Assembly: GCA_035556215.1 (NCBI GenBank)
Contig: DATMFI010000013.1
Span: 1-64,000 of the forward strand
Length of the DNA stretch: 64,000 nt
Direction: 5' to 3'
From: Palsa-892 sp035556215
Lineage (GTDB): Bacteria; Pseudomonadota; Alphaproteobacteria; Rhizobiales; Xanthobacteraceae
Shown here: piece after piece, positions 50,249 through 58,642 of the stretch
Position numbering within the stretch: position 1 is the first letter of the stretch
How the letters are laid out: each line of letters begins with the position of its first letter
Program-made: the position numbers and the translations under genes
Notes under the pieces: generated by a model
Seen by the model: the letters and a program-made list of their open reading frames with translations, nothing else
Database searches by the model: none
What the model was told of the DNA's origin: nothing

Positions 50249-53200
50249 CTACCGCGCCGAAACCTTCTGCGGCTTCGCTTCCGCCGTCTCCGGCAGCGGC
50301 TTGTCGGGATAGCGCGCCTGATAGAGCTTGAGGAACAGCCGCAGGCTGTCGACTGTCGAGAGCACCTTCGAGACGTCGGTCATCTTCTTCGGATCGTTAT
50401 TCGCCGCCGTCATGAGGCCGAAGGCCGTGCGCTCGTTGCTCTCCGGCATCTTGGCCGCGTAGCGATCGCGCAGCCGCGCAAGCCCGATCGTCTCATTGCC
50501 GAGCGTGAAGGCGATGCCGGCGCGCAGCACATCGGCGCGCTCCATGTCGTCGAGCGGCTTCGCGGTCTGCCAGCGCGCGCCGAGCAGTTTCTCATAGGCT
50601 TCGCCCGCCTCGCGCCAGCGCTTCGCCGACCAGAAGATGTCGCCGCGCAGCCGGTCGGCTTCCTTGCCCGGCAGACCGGCGGCAAGCTCGAGCGCCGCAT
50701 CGTAGCGATGAAGCTCGGAGAGCGCGCGCGCCTCCAGCATCAGGCGCTGGTCGCGCAATTCGCCCGGCAGCTCCGCGACCCGCGTTTCGGCAAGCGCCTG
50801 CACCGCGGGCCCCGGCTTGTGATTGAGAAGCTGCACCCAGGCGAGCTTCGCCGCGACTTGCGCCTTGGCGACGCCCGTCAGCCGGTACTTCACCTGATAG
50901 TCGAGAAGCTCCGCCGCCTGATCGAGAAGATCGACCGAGACCAGCCGGTCGGCGAGCCGCCGGATCAATTCGTCGCCGCGGCGGCCGATCGGCGTCAGCT
51001 TCGAGAAATCGTAATAGAGCGCGAGCGCTTCGAGCGGCTCGATCGATTTCGCGCGATCCGAAAGATAGAGATCCTCGAAGGTCGCCGCCATCTCGTTATA
51101 GAAGCCGCGCGTCGTGTCGCTCTCGGGCCGCACCTGCATCGCGCCGTCGAGCAGATTGAACGCATCGCGATAGCGCGACTCGCGGACATAGAGCCGCGCC
51201 AGGATCTGCATCGCCTGCACTTCGGTCTCGTCGCCGCGCCAGACGAATGAAAGCGTCTCGAGCCCTTCGATCGCGCGCTGGCGGTCGAAATCGCCGTTCT
51301 GAAGACGCATCTCGACGAGCCTGAGCCGCGCTTCGGCCGGCGCCGGACCTTCCGGGCCCGCGGCGGCCTCGGTGTAAAGATGGATCGCCTGATCGCGGCG
51401 CCCGAGGCCGGCCGCAAGCTGCGCCGAAAGCACGGCGAGCGGCGCCTTCATCTCAGGCGGCACGCCGACGACATCCATCTCGCCGCGGATATCGGTCGCG
51501 GCGCCGAAGTCGCTGGCATTGACCATCGTGCGCAGCGCATCCATCAGCACGCGGCGCTGAACATCGACCGGCAGCGTCGCCACCGCCTGCTTGCCCGAAT
51601 TGAACTGATCGCGCGCTTCCGGATAGCGCCCGAGGCCCGAGAGCGCGCTCGCGCGCAGGAGCGCCGCCTGCGGCAACTTCGCGAGCACCGGATTGCTGAA
51701 GTCGCGGAAAGCATCGCGCGGCCGGTCGAGCGAAAGCTGCGCATAGCCGTGCAGCAGCGCCCGCGAAACGTCGGAGCCGTATTTGGCTTCGCTCTCGCTC
51801 GCGGCATCGAGCGTGCCGACGGCGTTCGAGGCAAGGCCGCGCGCGAGATAAAAGCGCGCCAGCGTCAGCCGCTTCTCGGCGCGCGCCGAGATCGGCGCTT
51901 CGGCGAGCGCGCGCGCGAGTTCAATTTCGCGCTCCTCGAAATTGGCCGCCCGCTCCTCCTTCCAGCGATCCGGGTCGAGCGCGGCCGAAGCGTTTTCCGC
52001 GCCGCGCGTCTTTTCCGGCAGCGCCGGCAGCACGCTGCTCATCTCGGAGACTTCGAGCCCGCGCGGCCGCGTGATCGTCACGCCCTCCATCGTAAGCTCG
52101 ACCGCAAGGTCGTCGGCCTTCGGCGCGAGCGCGACGCCATGCACCGAGGCGAGCGCGTTAAAATCGACGAAATCCTGGCCGCGCACGAGACCGCGCACCG
52201 GCGAGGCCGCCGTCACCACCACGAGGTCGTCGCCGATTTCGCTGTCCTTGATGCTGTAAGCGTGCACAGGCGAGACAAGCGGAATGAACACGCCGCCGCG
52301 GCCTTGCGAGACGAACACGCGGCGCGCCGGGATCGGCCGCGTCGGGCTCGAGAGGTTGCCGCCGATATGCAGCGTCCAGCCCTTGTCGCCGGTCGAAAGG
52401 CTCGCGAGGCGCGATGCCTCGATCTTGAGCTTGATGAGCTGGCCGCCCTCCAGCGCGCTCTGCTCGACGCCCTTCACGTTCTGCGCGGTTTCATGGACGA
52501 GATCGCCGAGCCGGATCTGGCGCGCGGTGTCGAGCACCAGAAACGTCCAGTCGCCGCGCCGGAACATCGCGCCGGAAACCGGCTCGTTAAATGGCAGGTC
52601 GATCGACACGCCGTTCGGCTGGCGGGCGACGCTCGCGAAAACCGCCTCGCTGGATTTCGCGGCAGTCTCAGCCTGCGCATCGGCATGCGGCGCTTTCGTT
52701 TCGGCCTGCGCATCGGGCATGACGACCGGAACGGCGGGCGACCTTACTTCTTCTTTGGCCTGCGGCGGCGCGGCGGCGGCGAGTTCCTGTTTGCCGGCGG
52801 ATTTTCCGACGGGCTTCGCCTCGGCAAGCTGTTCGCTCGCATCAAGCGTTTTCAACAGGCCCTGAATATCCTTCGGCGTTTCCGCCTTGCCCTGGGTCAC
52901 ATCGGCGATGAACGCCGCGTTCTCCTGAAAGGTGCGCACGCTTGCTGCCGGGGCGAGTACGAGCCGCACGATCGTCCGGTCGTTCTGATAGTCGGCATCC
53001 AACCCGACGATGCCCGGCGGCAGTGCGGCGAAGATCTCGCCGAAATCGACTTTCACCGGCGCGCCGAAAATGATCCGCACTTCCTGGCCGTCCTGCTCGC
53101 TCACGACCGGCAGCGGCTCGGCCATCTCGAAGCTGAAGCGCGCGAAAGTCGGTGCGTTCGCATAATGCAGCTTCACCGGCTGATAGATCTTCTGCGGCGC

Positions 53201-53734
53201 GAAGCGATCCATCTTGGCCTTGTGCTCGGCTTCGCGGGCGCGCCGCGCGAGCTCGTCCACCACCGCCGTCGGAAGTCCCGGCGGCAAGCCGACCCAATCC
53301 TCGGGCAGAAGATCGATGAACAGCTTTTCCGCCGCTTCCATCACGTTGACGGTCGGCTTGCCGTTCAGCGCAAGGCGAAGCGCGGTGCCATCCGGGTCGC
53401 GCCGCACGGCGGTGACATAACCTTCGAGGCGCGAGGCGAGCTTGCCGACATTCATGCGCACGGGCTTGCCGAAGTCGACGATCATGATGCTGTTCTCGAC
53501 CCGCACCCTGGCCTTGATCTCCTGCGAGAACGTAATCAGCAGGCGGCCGTAGCCCTGATCGGTATAGGCCGCGACATCCGCGCTGATCGGCGCGGAGTTC
53601 TGCGCGTTTTGCGCGCGCGCGGCGAAGGTCAGCGCGATGCCGACCAGCATGACGAGCAGCGGGTTGATGAGAAAACGGCGGGCGGCGAAGAAAGCCGCGG
53701 AAATGGCACAGCCCGCCGGGGAAACGCTACGCAT
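50249..53734 (-). CDS. large secreted helical-repeat (TPR-like) protein in the flagellar cluster
   Basis: 1161 residues. A signal sequence (cut near AARAQ, residue 42) leads to an N-terminal half with three similar beta modules (about 50-140, 190-285, 360-460; e.g. GYGRLLITFSQEIKARVRVENSIMIVDFGKPV) that look AMIN-like. The second half (about 580-1150) is a long array of TPR-type helix pairs (RLTLARFYLARGLASNAVGTL, AEARLRLVEMRLQNGDFD, ILARLYVRESRYRDAF). It therefore faces the periplasm and probably scaffolds a complex. It follows the motE-like gene and is conserved in position in related genomes as I recall; no function is assigned. Confidence 0.7.
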   Translation of the reverse strand: MRSVSPAGCAISAAFFAARRFLINPLLVMLVGIALTFAARAQNAQNSAPISADVAAYTDQGYGRLLITFSQEIKARVRVENSIMIVDFGKPVRMNVGKLASRLEGYVTAVRRDPDGTALRLALNGKPTVNVMEAAEKLFIDLLPEDWVGLPPGLPTAVVDELARRAREAEHKAKMDRFAPQKIYQPVKLHYANAPTFARFSFEMAEPLPVVSEQDGQEVRIIFGAPVKVDFGEIFAALPPGIVGLDADYQNDRTIVRLVLAPAASVRTFQENAAFIADVTQGKAETPKDIQGLLKTLDASEQLAEAKPVGKSAGKQELAAAAPPQAKEEVRSPAVPVVMPDAQAETKAPHADAQAETAAKSSEAVFASVARQPNGVSIDLPFNEPVSGAMFRRGDWTFLVLDTARQIRLGDLVHETAQNVKGVEQSALEGGQLIKLKIEASRLASLSTGDKGWTLHIGGNLSSPTRPIPARRVFVSQGRGGVFIPLVSPVHAYSIKDSEIGDDLVVVTAASPVRGLVRGQDFVDFNALASVHGVALAPKADDLAVELTMEGVTITRPRGLEVSEMSSVLPALPEKTRGAENASAALDPDRWKEERAANFEEREIELARALAEAPISARAEKRLTLARFYLARGLASNAVGTLDAASESEAKYGSDVSRALLHGYAQLSLDRPRDAFRDFSNPVLAKLPQAALLRASALSGLGRYPEARDQFNSGKQAVATLPVDVQRRVLMDALRTMVNASDFGAATDIRGEMDVVGVPPEMKAPLAVLSAQLAAGLGRRDQAIHLYTEAAAGPEGPAPAEARLRLVEMRLQNGDFDRQRAIEGLETLSFVWRGDETEVQAMQILARLYVRESRYRDAFNLLDGAMQVRPESDTTRGFYNEMAATFEDLYLSDRAKSIEPLEALALYYDFSKLTPIGRRGDELIRRLADRLVSVDLLDQAAELLDYQVKYRLTGVAKAQVAAKLAWVQLLNHKPGPAVQALAETRVAELPGELRDQRLMLEARALSELHRYDAALELAAGLPGKEADRLRGDIFWSAKRWREAGEAYEKLLGARWQTAKPLDDMERADVLRAGIAFTLGNETIGLARLRDRYAAKMPESNERTAFGLMTAANNDPKKMTDVSKVLSTVDSLRLFLKLYQARYPDKPLPETAEAKPQKVSAR

Positions 53735-53857
53735 GACGCTCGTACTCGTAAAAACGGCCGCGGCCCCGAATAGGAGCCAATCTGCGGCAAACCCTAATGA
53801 AACGTCCTTAATGCGGGCTTACGGCCGCGGGACGCCGCGGGGCGCGATGGCTGCGAG

Positions 53858-54574
53858 CTAACTAGCTGGTTTTGTTTCGATTTTTTTGAGGTCGGTCGAG
53901 GGCAAGCCCTGCTCGCCGCCTTCCGTGCGCTTGGCAAGCTCGACCGTGAGCCGCTGCGCGCCGTCCGGCGTCATCGCCGCCATCACCGCCGAAAGCTTCG
54001 ACGGCTTCATGGCGATCGCCACATCGAGCAGCACGCTCTGATCGAGCTTGTCGAAAATCTGCGCCGCCTGTTTCGGGTTCATCGACTCGTACATGGAGAC
54101 GATGTTCTTGAGCTTGGCGCGCTGCTCGCCGCCCTTGCCGTTGAGGCGGTTCTCGATGTCCTTCAGCTCGTCGAGCCGCATCTGTAGCCGCAGCTCGGCT
54201 TCCTTCAGCATGTTCTCCCGCAGTTCAAGATCGCGCTGGCGCTTGTCGAGCGCCTCGCGCCGCTCGCCGAGTTTCTCGTACAGCGCGCGCTCGGCCTGCG
54301 AGCCGCCGCCGGCGACGAATTTCGCTCCGCCGATCATCGGCGTCTCGGGCGGAGGCGTCGTCGTCACGCCCTTGGGCGCGCCGTGCGGCCGGTCCTCTTT
54401 CTTCGGGCCCGGCGTCGAGCCGGTGATGTCGCCATCGTTAAGCGAAGCGAGTTCGTTGGGCGAAAGCGCCGCCGCATCCGGCAGCGCACGGCCGAGTTCC
54501 GCAAGCGTGACGATCTTGACGGCGAGCAGGCTCGCCGCCGCGAAAGCCACCACTGGAATGAGCCGCAATTCCAT
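53858..54574 (-). CDS. MotE-family flagellar motor protein
   Basis: 238 residues. One N-terminal membrane helix (about 4-24), a Pro-rich linker, a long coiled coil (about 95-150: RREALDKRQRDLELRENMLKEAELRLQMRLDELKDIENRL) and a C-terminal MgtE_N-like domain (IVSMYESMNPKQAAQIFDKLDQSVLLDVAIAMKPSKLSAVMAAM). In Rhizobium, MotE is a periplasmic chaperone for MotC in motor function. It is in the fliL-fliM-DUF6468-motE run. Confidence 0.82.
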   Translation of the reverse strand: MELRLIPVVAFAAASLLAVKIVTLAELGRALPDAAALSPNELASLNDGDITGSTPGPKKEDRPHGAPKGVTTTPPPETPMIGGAKFVAGGGSQAERALYEKLGERREALDKRQRDLELRENMLKEAELRLQMRLDELKDIENRLNGKGGEQRAKLKNIVSMYESMNPKQAAQIFDKLDQSVLLDVAIAMKPSKLSAVMAAMTPDGAQRLTVELAKRTEGGEQGLPSTDLKKIETKPAS

Positions 54575-54593
54575 CGCTCAACTCTTGCTCAAG

Positions 54594-55085
54594 TCAGGCC
54601 GCCTGTCCGGCACGCAGCCGGGCGCGGCTGGCGAGCGCCTGCGCTGCCGCGACGGTTTCCGCCGCGCGCCGGCGGATCAGCGCCTGCGCGTTCAGCACCG
54701 GTTCGGGCACTGCCGGCATCGCCACCGCCGCCTCCTGCGCCTGCGGCCGCGGATCGTTCGCGGCTTCCGTGATGCGGATGATGCGGGACAGAACGCCCTC
54801 GCCGCGCTTCAATTCGCGCTGCAGATCGGCCGCGATCAGTTCGGAATCGCGCAGGCGCTTGGCGAGGATTTCCTCGCTCTCGCGCACCGTCAGCTTGAGA
54901 CCGGCGATGGCGCGCTCGGCGCTTTCGGTCGCGGTGATGAGTTCGGCGATCGTGTCCTTGAAGGAATGCTCGTCGTTCCGAAGCCGCGTCAGGCGGCGAT
55001 TGAGCAACATGCAATAACCGATGGTCAGTGCGAGCAGCACCGCGACCAATCCTTCAATGATCAATCCGTAGCTGTTCGAGATCAT
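54594..55085 (-). CDS. DUF6468 membrane protein
   Basis: 163 residues from ATG 55085, which overlaps the fliM stop (ATGA). One N-terminal membrane helix (GLIIEGLVAVLLALTIGYCMLL) precedes a long coiled-coil region (RLTRLRNDEHSFKDTIAELITATESAERAIAGLKLTVRESEEILAKRLRDSELIAADLQRELKRG). It belongs to the DUF6468 family found next to fliM in alphaproteobacteria. Function unknown; translational coupling suggests a role at the motor or switch. Confidence 0.8.
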   Translation of the reverse strand: MISNSYGLIIEGLVAVLLALTIGYCMLLNRRLTRLRNDEHSFKDTIAELITATESAERAIAGLKLTVRESEEILAKRLRDSELIAADLQRELKRGEGVLSRIIRITEAANDPRPQAQEAAVAMPAVPEPVLNAQALIRRRAAETVAAAQALASRARLRAGQAA

Positions 55086-56248
55086 GAGGCCTCCGCTCTT
55101 TTCATTGTTCCTGCGTTTTCGAACATCGACAGCGTGGTGCGCGAGCGCCGCAGCGGGCTCGCGACACTCACGGCGATCTTTTCGCCGACATGGCCCATGC
55201 GGCCTTCGGTCAGCACCACCTCGCCGCAACGCACTTTCACCAGCGTGTCGGGCTTGATGTCGAGGACGAGCGTTTCGCCGACCTCGAGATTCATCAGCTT
55301 CTTGAGCGGCAACAGGCCCTCGTAAAGCACGGCATTCACTTCGGCTTCCGCCTGCCAGATTTCGTTCGCCAAATGGCCTTCCCAGATCGGATCACGGCCG
55401 AACTTGTCGCCCATGAACGCTTGCAGCAGCGTCTCGCGGATCGGCTCGATGGTGGCGTAAGGCAGCAGCAATTCGATGTTGCCGCCGCGATCTTCCATGT
55501 CGATCCGCAGGCGCACCAGAATCGAAGCGTTGGTCGGGCGCGAGATCGCGGCAAAGCGCGGGTTTGTCTCGAGCCGGTCGATGGTGAAGCGCACCGGCGA
55601 CACCGGCCGGAACGCGGCCTCGGCATCGGCCAGCACGACCTCGATCATGCGGCGGACGAGATTGGTCTCGATCGTCGTATAGGGCCGGCCATCGACGCGC
55701 GTCTTGCTCTGGCCGCGGCGGCCGCCGAGCAGCACGTCGATCATCGAATAGATCAGGTTGGAGTCGACCGAGAGCAGCCCGAAATTGTCCCACTCCTCCG
55801 CTTTGAAGACCGAGAGGATCGTCGGCAGCGGAATGGAGTTCAGATATTCGCCGAAGCGCACCGAGGTGATGCGGTCGAGCGAGACTTCGACGTTGTCGGA
55901 GGTGAGGTTACGCAGGCTCGTCGTCATCAGCCGCACCAGGCGGTCGAAGACGATCTCGAGCATCGGCAGACGCTCGTAGGACACCATCGCCGAGTCGATG
56001 ATGGCGCGGATGCCGGAATGGTCAGAGAGCGCGAGGTTCTCGAGGCTGAAGCCGAGCAGGCCGTCGATCTCGTCCTGATTCAGAATACGGTCGGCGCCGC
56101 CCTTGGCGCGTGTGTCAGCCGGGCTTTCCTCGACCATCGCCGCCCACTGGGCGGCCATGTCGTCGTTGGACATGCCTCCGCTCGCGGTGGTGCTGCCACC
56201 GCTTTCCATTTTTGCCCATTCGTCGGCGAGTTCCTGATCGGTCGGCAT
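55082..56248 (-). CDS. fliM: flagellar motor switch protein FliM
   Basis: 388 residues. ILNQDEIDGLLGF is the N-terminal CheY-binding motif (preceded here by an unusually long 50-residue Ser/Met-rich lead), followed by the FliM middle domain (RLPMLEIVFDRLVRLMTTSLRNLTSDNVEVSLD, VFKAEEWDNFGLLSVDSNLIYSMIDVLLGG) and a C-terminal FliN-like domain (LMNLEVGETLVLDIKPDTLVKVRCGEVVL). Part of the C ring. It overlaps DUF6468 and follows fliL by 9 bases. Confidence 0.94.
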   Translation of the reverse strand: MPTDQELADEWAKMESGGSTTASGGMSNDDMAAQWAAMVEESPADTRAKGGADRILNQDEIDGLLGFSLENLALSDHSGIRAIIDSAMVSYERLPMLEIVFDRLVRLMTTSLRNLTSDNVEVSLDRITSVRFGEYLNSIPLPTILSVFKAEEWDNFGLLSVDSNLIYSMIDVLLGGRRGQSKTRVDGRPYTTIETNLVRRMIEVVLADAEAAFRPVSPVRFTIDRLETNPRFAAISRPTNASILVRLRIDMEDRGGNIELLLPYATIEPIRETLLQAFMGDKFGRDPIWEGHLANEIWQAEAEVNAVLYEGLLPLKKLMNLEVGETLVLDIKPDTLVKVRCGEVVLTEGRMGHVGEKIAVSVASPLRRSRTTLSMFENAGTMKRAEAS

Positions 56249-56257
56249 GGGCGCTCG

Positions 56258-56782
56258 CTATTGCACGACGATTTCGCGGAACAGCACCGCGCGGATGCGA
56301 TTGGGCGCGATGGCAAGATTGACGCGGCGCGTCAGTTCCTCGCGCAGCCGGAACAGGCCCGCCGAGCCTTCGAGGTCGGTAATGCGCAGCTCGCGCAAAT
56401 GCGTTTGGAACGTATCGATGACGCGCGGCATCACCGGCTTGATCGCCTCGACGACGTGCGTGTTCTCGACCTCGAGCGTGATCTTCATGCGCAGGTATTG
56501 CGGCCGGTCCGGCGACGCCGAGAGGTTCACCGTCATGTCCGGCAGATCGTAGAAAAGCGCCTTCGGCGCTTCCGCCGCCTTCTCGTGATGGCTGCCGCCG
56601 AGCAGGAAATAGCCGCCGCCCGCGAGCAGCAGCACGCCGGCGCCAATGCCCATCAGGACGAATTTGTTGAGCCCGAGGAGCGGGCCGAGGATCTTGCCGG
56701 CGATCGAGCCGATCAGGCCGCGCTTGGCTGCCCCTTCTGCGCCTTCGGTTTCCGGGCCGTCCGCCGCTGCCGCTTCCGCCAT
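56258..56782 (-). CDS. fliL: flagellar stator-associated protein FliL
   Basis: 174 residues from ATG 56782, with GGAGG eight bases upstream. An N-terminal cytoplasmic tail, one membrane helix (about 42-61, FVLMGIGAGVLLLAGGGYFLL), and a periplasmic FliL domain (FYDLPDMTVNLSASPDRPQYLRMKITLEVEN, RVIDTFQTHLRELRITDLEGSAGLFRLREELTRRVNLAI). FliL rings the stator units. It is first in the fliL-fliM-DUF6468-motE-TPR operon. A CtrA-like box and an ftr-like palindrome lie upstream. Confidence 0.93.
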   Translation of the reverse strand: MAEAAAADGPETEGAEGAAKRGLIGSIAGKILGPLLGLNKFVLMGIGAGVLLLAGGGYFLLGGSHHEKAAEAPKALFYDLPDMTVNLSASPDRPQYLRMKITLEVENTHVVEAIKPVMPRVIDTFQTHLRELRITDLEGSAGLFRLREELTRRVNLAIAPNRIRAVLFREIVVQ

Positions 56783-56860
56783 GCTCCGATCCTCCATTTG
56801 CATTTCGCGAATCCGGGCGGCCGCGAAACGAGAGCTGGCGTAAACGCTAGGTAACTATGG

Positions 56861-56875
56861 TTAACGAAGCCTTTA
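56861..56875. promoter_or_regulatory. CtrA-like box (fliL-flgF region)
   Basis: TTAA-CGAAGCC-TTTA differs from the CtrA consensus TTAA-N7-TTAA by one base. It lies about 80 bases upstream of the fliL start. Confidence 0.45.
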
Positions 56876-56877
56876 AG

Positions 56878-56892
56878 CGGCAATTTTTGCCG
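56878..56892. promoter_or_regulatory. FlbD/ftr-like palindrome 3
   Basis: CGGCAATTTTTGCCG has six-base arms identical to those of the site at 48436-48450. It is about 90 bases above the sigma-54 promoter of flgF, the right range for an enhancer. Confidence 0.55.
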
Positions 56893-56979
56893 GGCGATCC
56901 TTGCCGGGAGTGCCGCTTGTGCCGGGCCTTTTGGCCGGCATTTTTCGCTAATCCGTTGAAATAGCTAAATAAACCGATC

Positions 56980-56995
56980 TGGCACGCCCCCTGCA
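56980..56995 (+). promoter_or_regulatory. sigma-54 promoter of flgF operon
   Basis: TGGCACGCCCCCTGCA has the -24 TGGCACG element and a -12 CTGCA, with the diagnostic GG-N10-GC spacing. It lies about 60 bases upstream of the flgF ATG. Confidence 0.75.
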
Positions 56996-57056
56996 ATGAG
57001 AACGGCGGATCGAGCTGGGGAGCACGATCCGAACGGGCATTAGGGGAGCTAGGCCC

Positions 57057-57821
57057 ATGCAGAATGCACTTTACGTGAGCCTGTCGAAGCAGGTCACGTT
57101 GCGGCGTGAGATGGACGTGATCGCGAACAACCTCGCGAACATGGACACCAACGGCTTCAAGGCGAACGACGTCACCTTCGAGGAGTACCTCTCCTCCAAG
57201 GCGCGCATCGCCCATCCCTCGCCGGCCGACCAGCGTGTGTCTTATGTCCGTGAGAGCGGATCGACGACCGATTTTTCCGAGGGCTCGCTGCAGCAAACCG
57301 GCGGCACGCTCGATCTTGCGATCCGCGGCGAAGGCTTCTTCGTCGTCGAGACGCCGCAGGGCGATCGCTATACGCGCAACGGCGCCTTCACGATGAACGA
57401 GAAGGGCGAGCTTGTGAACATGCAGGGTTACCGGGTGCGCGGCCAGAACGGCCCGATCCAGTTCGACCAGCAGGACAGCAACATCACCTTCAGCCGCGAA
57501 GGCACCATCACCGCCATCAACGGCATCCAGAACCAGGTGATCGAGCGCGCCAAGCTCAACATCGTTCGCTTCAACAACCAGAACGCGCTGGTGCGCGAGA
57601 GCAACGGACTTTACGCCGCTCCCGGCCAGACGGCGCAGCCCGCCACCGAAAAGACTTCGGTGACGCAAGGCACGCTCGAAAAATCGAATGTCCGCCCGAT
57701 CATCGAGATGTCGCGCATGCTGGAAGTGATGCGCGCCTATCAATCGCTTTCGAGCATGATGACCAACACCGACGATTTGCGAAAGACGGCGATCAACAAG
57801 CTCGCCGACACCACTTCGTAA
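57057..57821 (+). CDS. flgF: flagellar rod protein FlgF
   Basis: 254 residues. QNALYVSLSKQVTLRREMDVIANNLANMDTNGFKA at the N-terminus, DLAIRGEGFFVVETPQGDRYTRNGAF in the core and LEVMRAYQSLSSMMTNTDDLRKTAINKL at the C-terminus fit FlgF, a proximal rod subunit. GGGGAGCTAGGCCC precedes ATG 57057. It is first in flgF-flgG-flgA-flgH. Confidence 0.93.
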   Translation: MQNALYVSLSKQVTLRREMDVIANNLANMDTNGFKANDVTFEEYLSSKARIAHPSPADQRVSYVRESGSTTDFSEGSLQQTGGTLDLAIRGEGFFVVETPQGDRYTRNGAFTMNEKGELVNMQGYRVRGQNGPIQFDQQDSNITFSREGTITAINGIQNQVIERAKLNIVRFNNQNALVRESNGLYAAPGQTAQPATEKTSVTQGTLEKSNVRPIIEMSRMLEVMRAYQSLSSMMTNTDDLRKTAINKLADTTS

Positions 57822-57842
57822 AGCGGATAGGGGAGCACGAAC

Positions 57843-58631
57843 ATGCGCGCACTTTATACGGCAGCGACCGGAATGGTGGCTCAGGAGATGAGCGTTCAGA
57901 TCATCTCCAACAACATCGCGAACATGCAGACCACGGCGTACAAGAAGCAGCGCGCCGAGTTCTCGGACCTGATGTACCAGAGCCTGCGCCGCGCCGGCGC
58001 CAACTCGTCGAACCAGGGCAACCGCCTGCCCGTCGGCCTCGACATCGGCGCGGGCGTCAAGACGACCGGCACGCCGCGCGTCATGACGCAAGGCAATCTC
58101 CTGCCGACCGGCAAGGATCTCGACGTCGCGATCCGCGGCGAAGGCTTCTTCCGCGTCCTGATGCCGGACGGCCGTACCGCCTATACCCGCGCCGGCTCGT
58201 TCGAGACCGACGATCAGGGCCGGCTCGTCACGCCGGAAGGCTATCTCGTCGATCCGTCGATCACCTTCCCGCAGAACGCCAGCAACATCCAGATCAGCCA
58301 GCAGGGCGAAGTCTCGGTGCTGTTGCCGGGCCAGTCGCAGAACACGGTGCTGGGACAGATCCAGCTCGCGCGTTTCGTCAACAAGGTCGGCCTGCAATCG
58401 ATCGGCGACAATCTTTATCTCGAAACCGACGCTTCCGGCACGGCGCAGATCAGCAATCCCGGCGTCGACGGCATGGGCAATCTTTTGCAGAACCAGCTCG
58501 AGGCCTCGAACGTCAGCGCCGTCACCGAGATTTCCGACCTCATCACCGCGCAACGCGCCTATTCGATGAACGCCAAGGTCGTCAGCGCCGCCGACGACAT
58601 GCTGCAATCGACCGTGCAGATGCTGCGCTGA
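57843..58631 (+). CDS. flgG: flagellar distal rod protein FlgG
   Basis: 262 residues, the standard FlgG length. RALYTAATGMVAQEMSVQIISNNIANMQTTAYKKQRAEF, GAGVKTTGTPRVMTQGNLLPTGKDLDVAIRGEGFF and LIEGQRAYSMNAK-type LITAQRAYSMNAKVVSAADDMLQ are diagnostic. It forms the distal rod. It lies 21 bases after flgF and just before flgA. Confidence 0.95.
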   Translation: MRALYTAATGMVAQEMSVQIISNNIANMQTTAYKKQRAEFSDLMYQSLRRAGANSSNQGNRLPVGLDIGAGVKTTGTPRVMTQGNLLPTGKDLDVAIRGEGFFRVLMPDGRTAYTRAGSFETDDQGRLVTPEGYLVDPSITFPQNASNIQISQQGEVSVLLPGQSQNTVLGQIQLARFVNKVGLQSIGDNLYLETDASGTAQISNPGVDGMGNLLQNQLEASNVSAVTEISDLITAQRAYSMNAKVVSAADDMLQSTVQMLR

Positions 58632-58642
58632 GGAGAATGACC

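Noticed and set aside
51380..53773. 797-codon open frame opposite the large helical-repeat gene
   Set aside because: Composition is Arg/His/Glu-rich with no domain. The minus-strand frame has a signal peptide and regular helical repeats, so it is the real one.
56847..58607. 586-codon minus-strand frame across flgF and flgG
   Set aside because: flgF and flgG are unmistakable on the plus strand; the antisense frame has only shadow composition.
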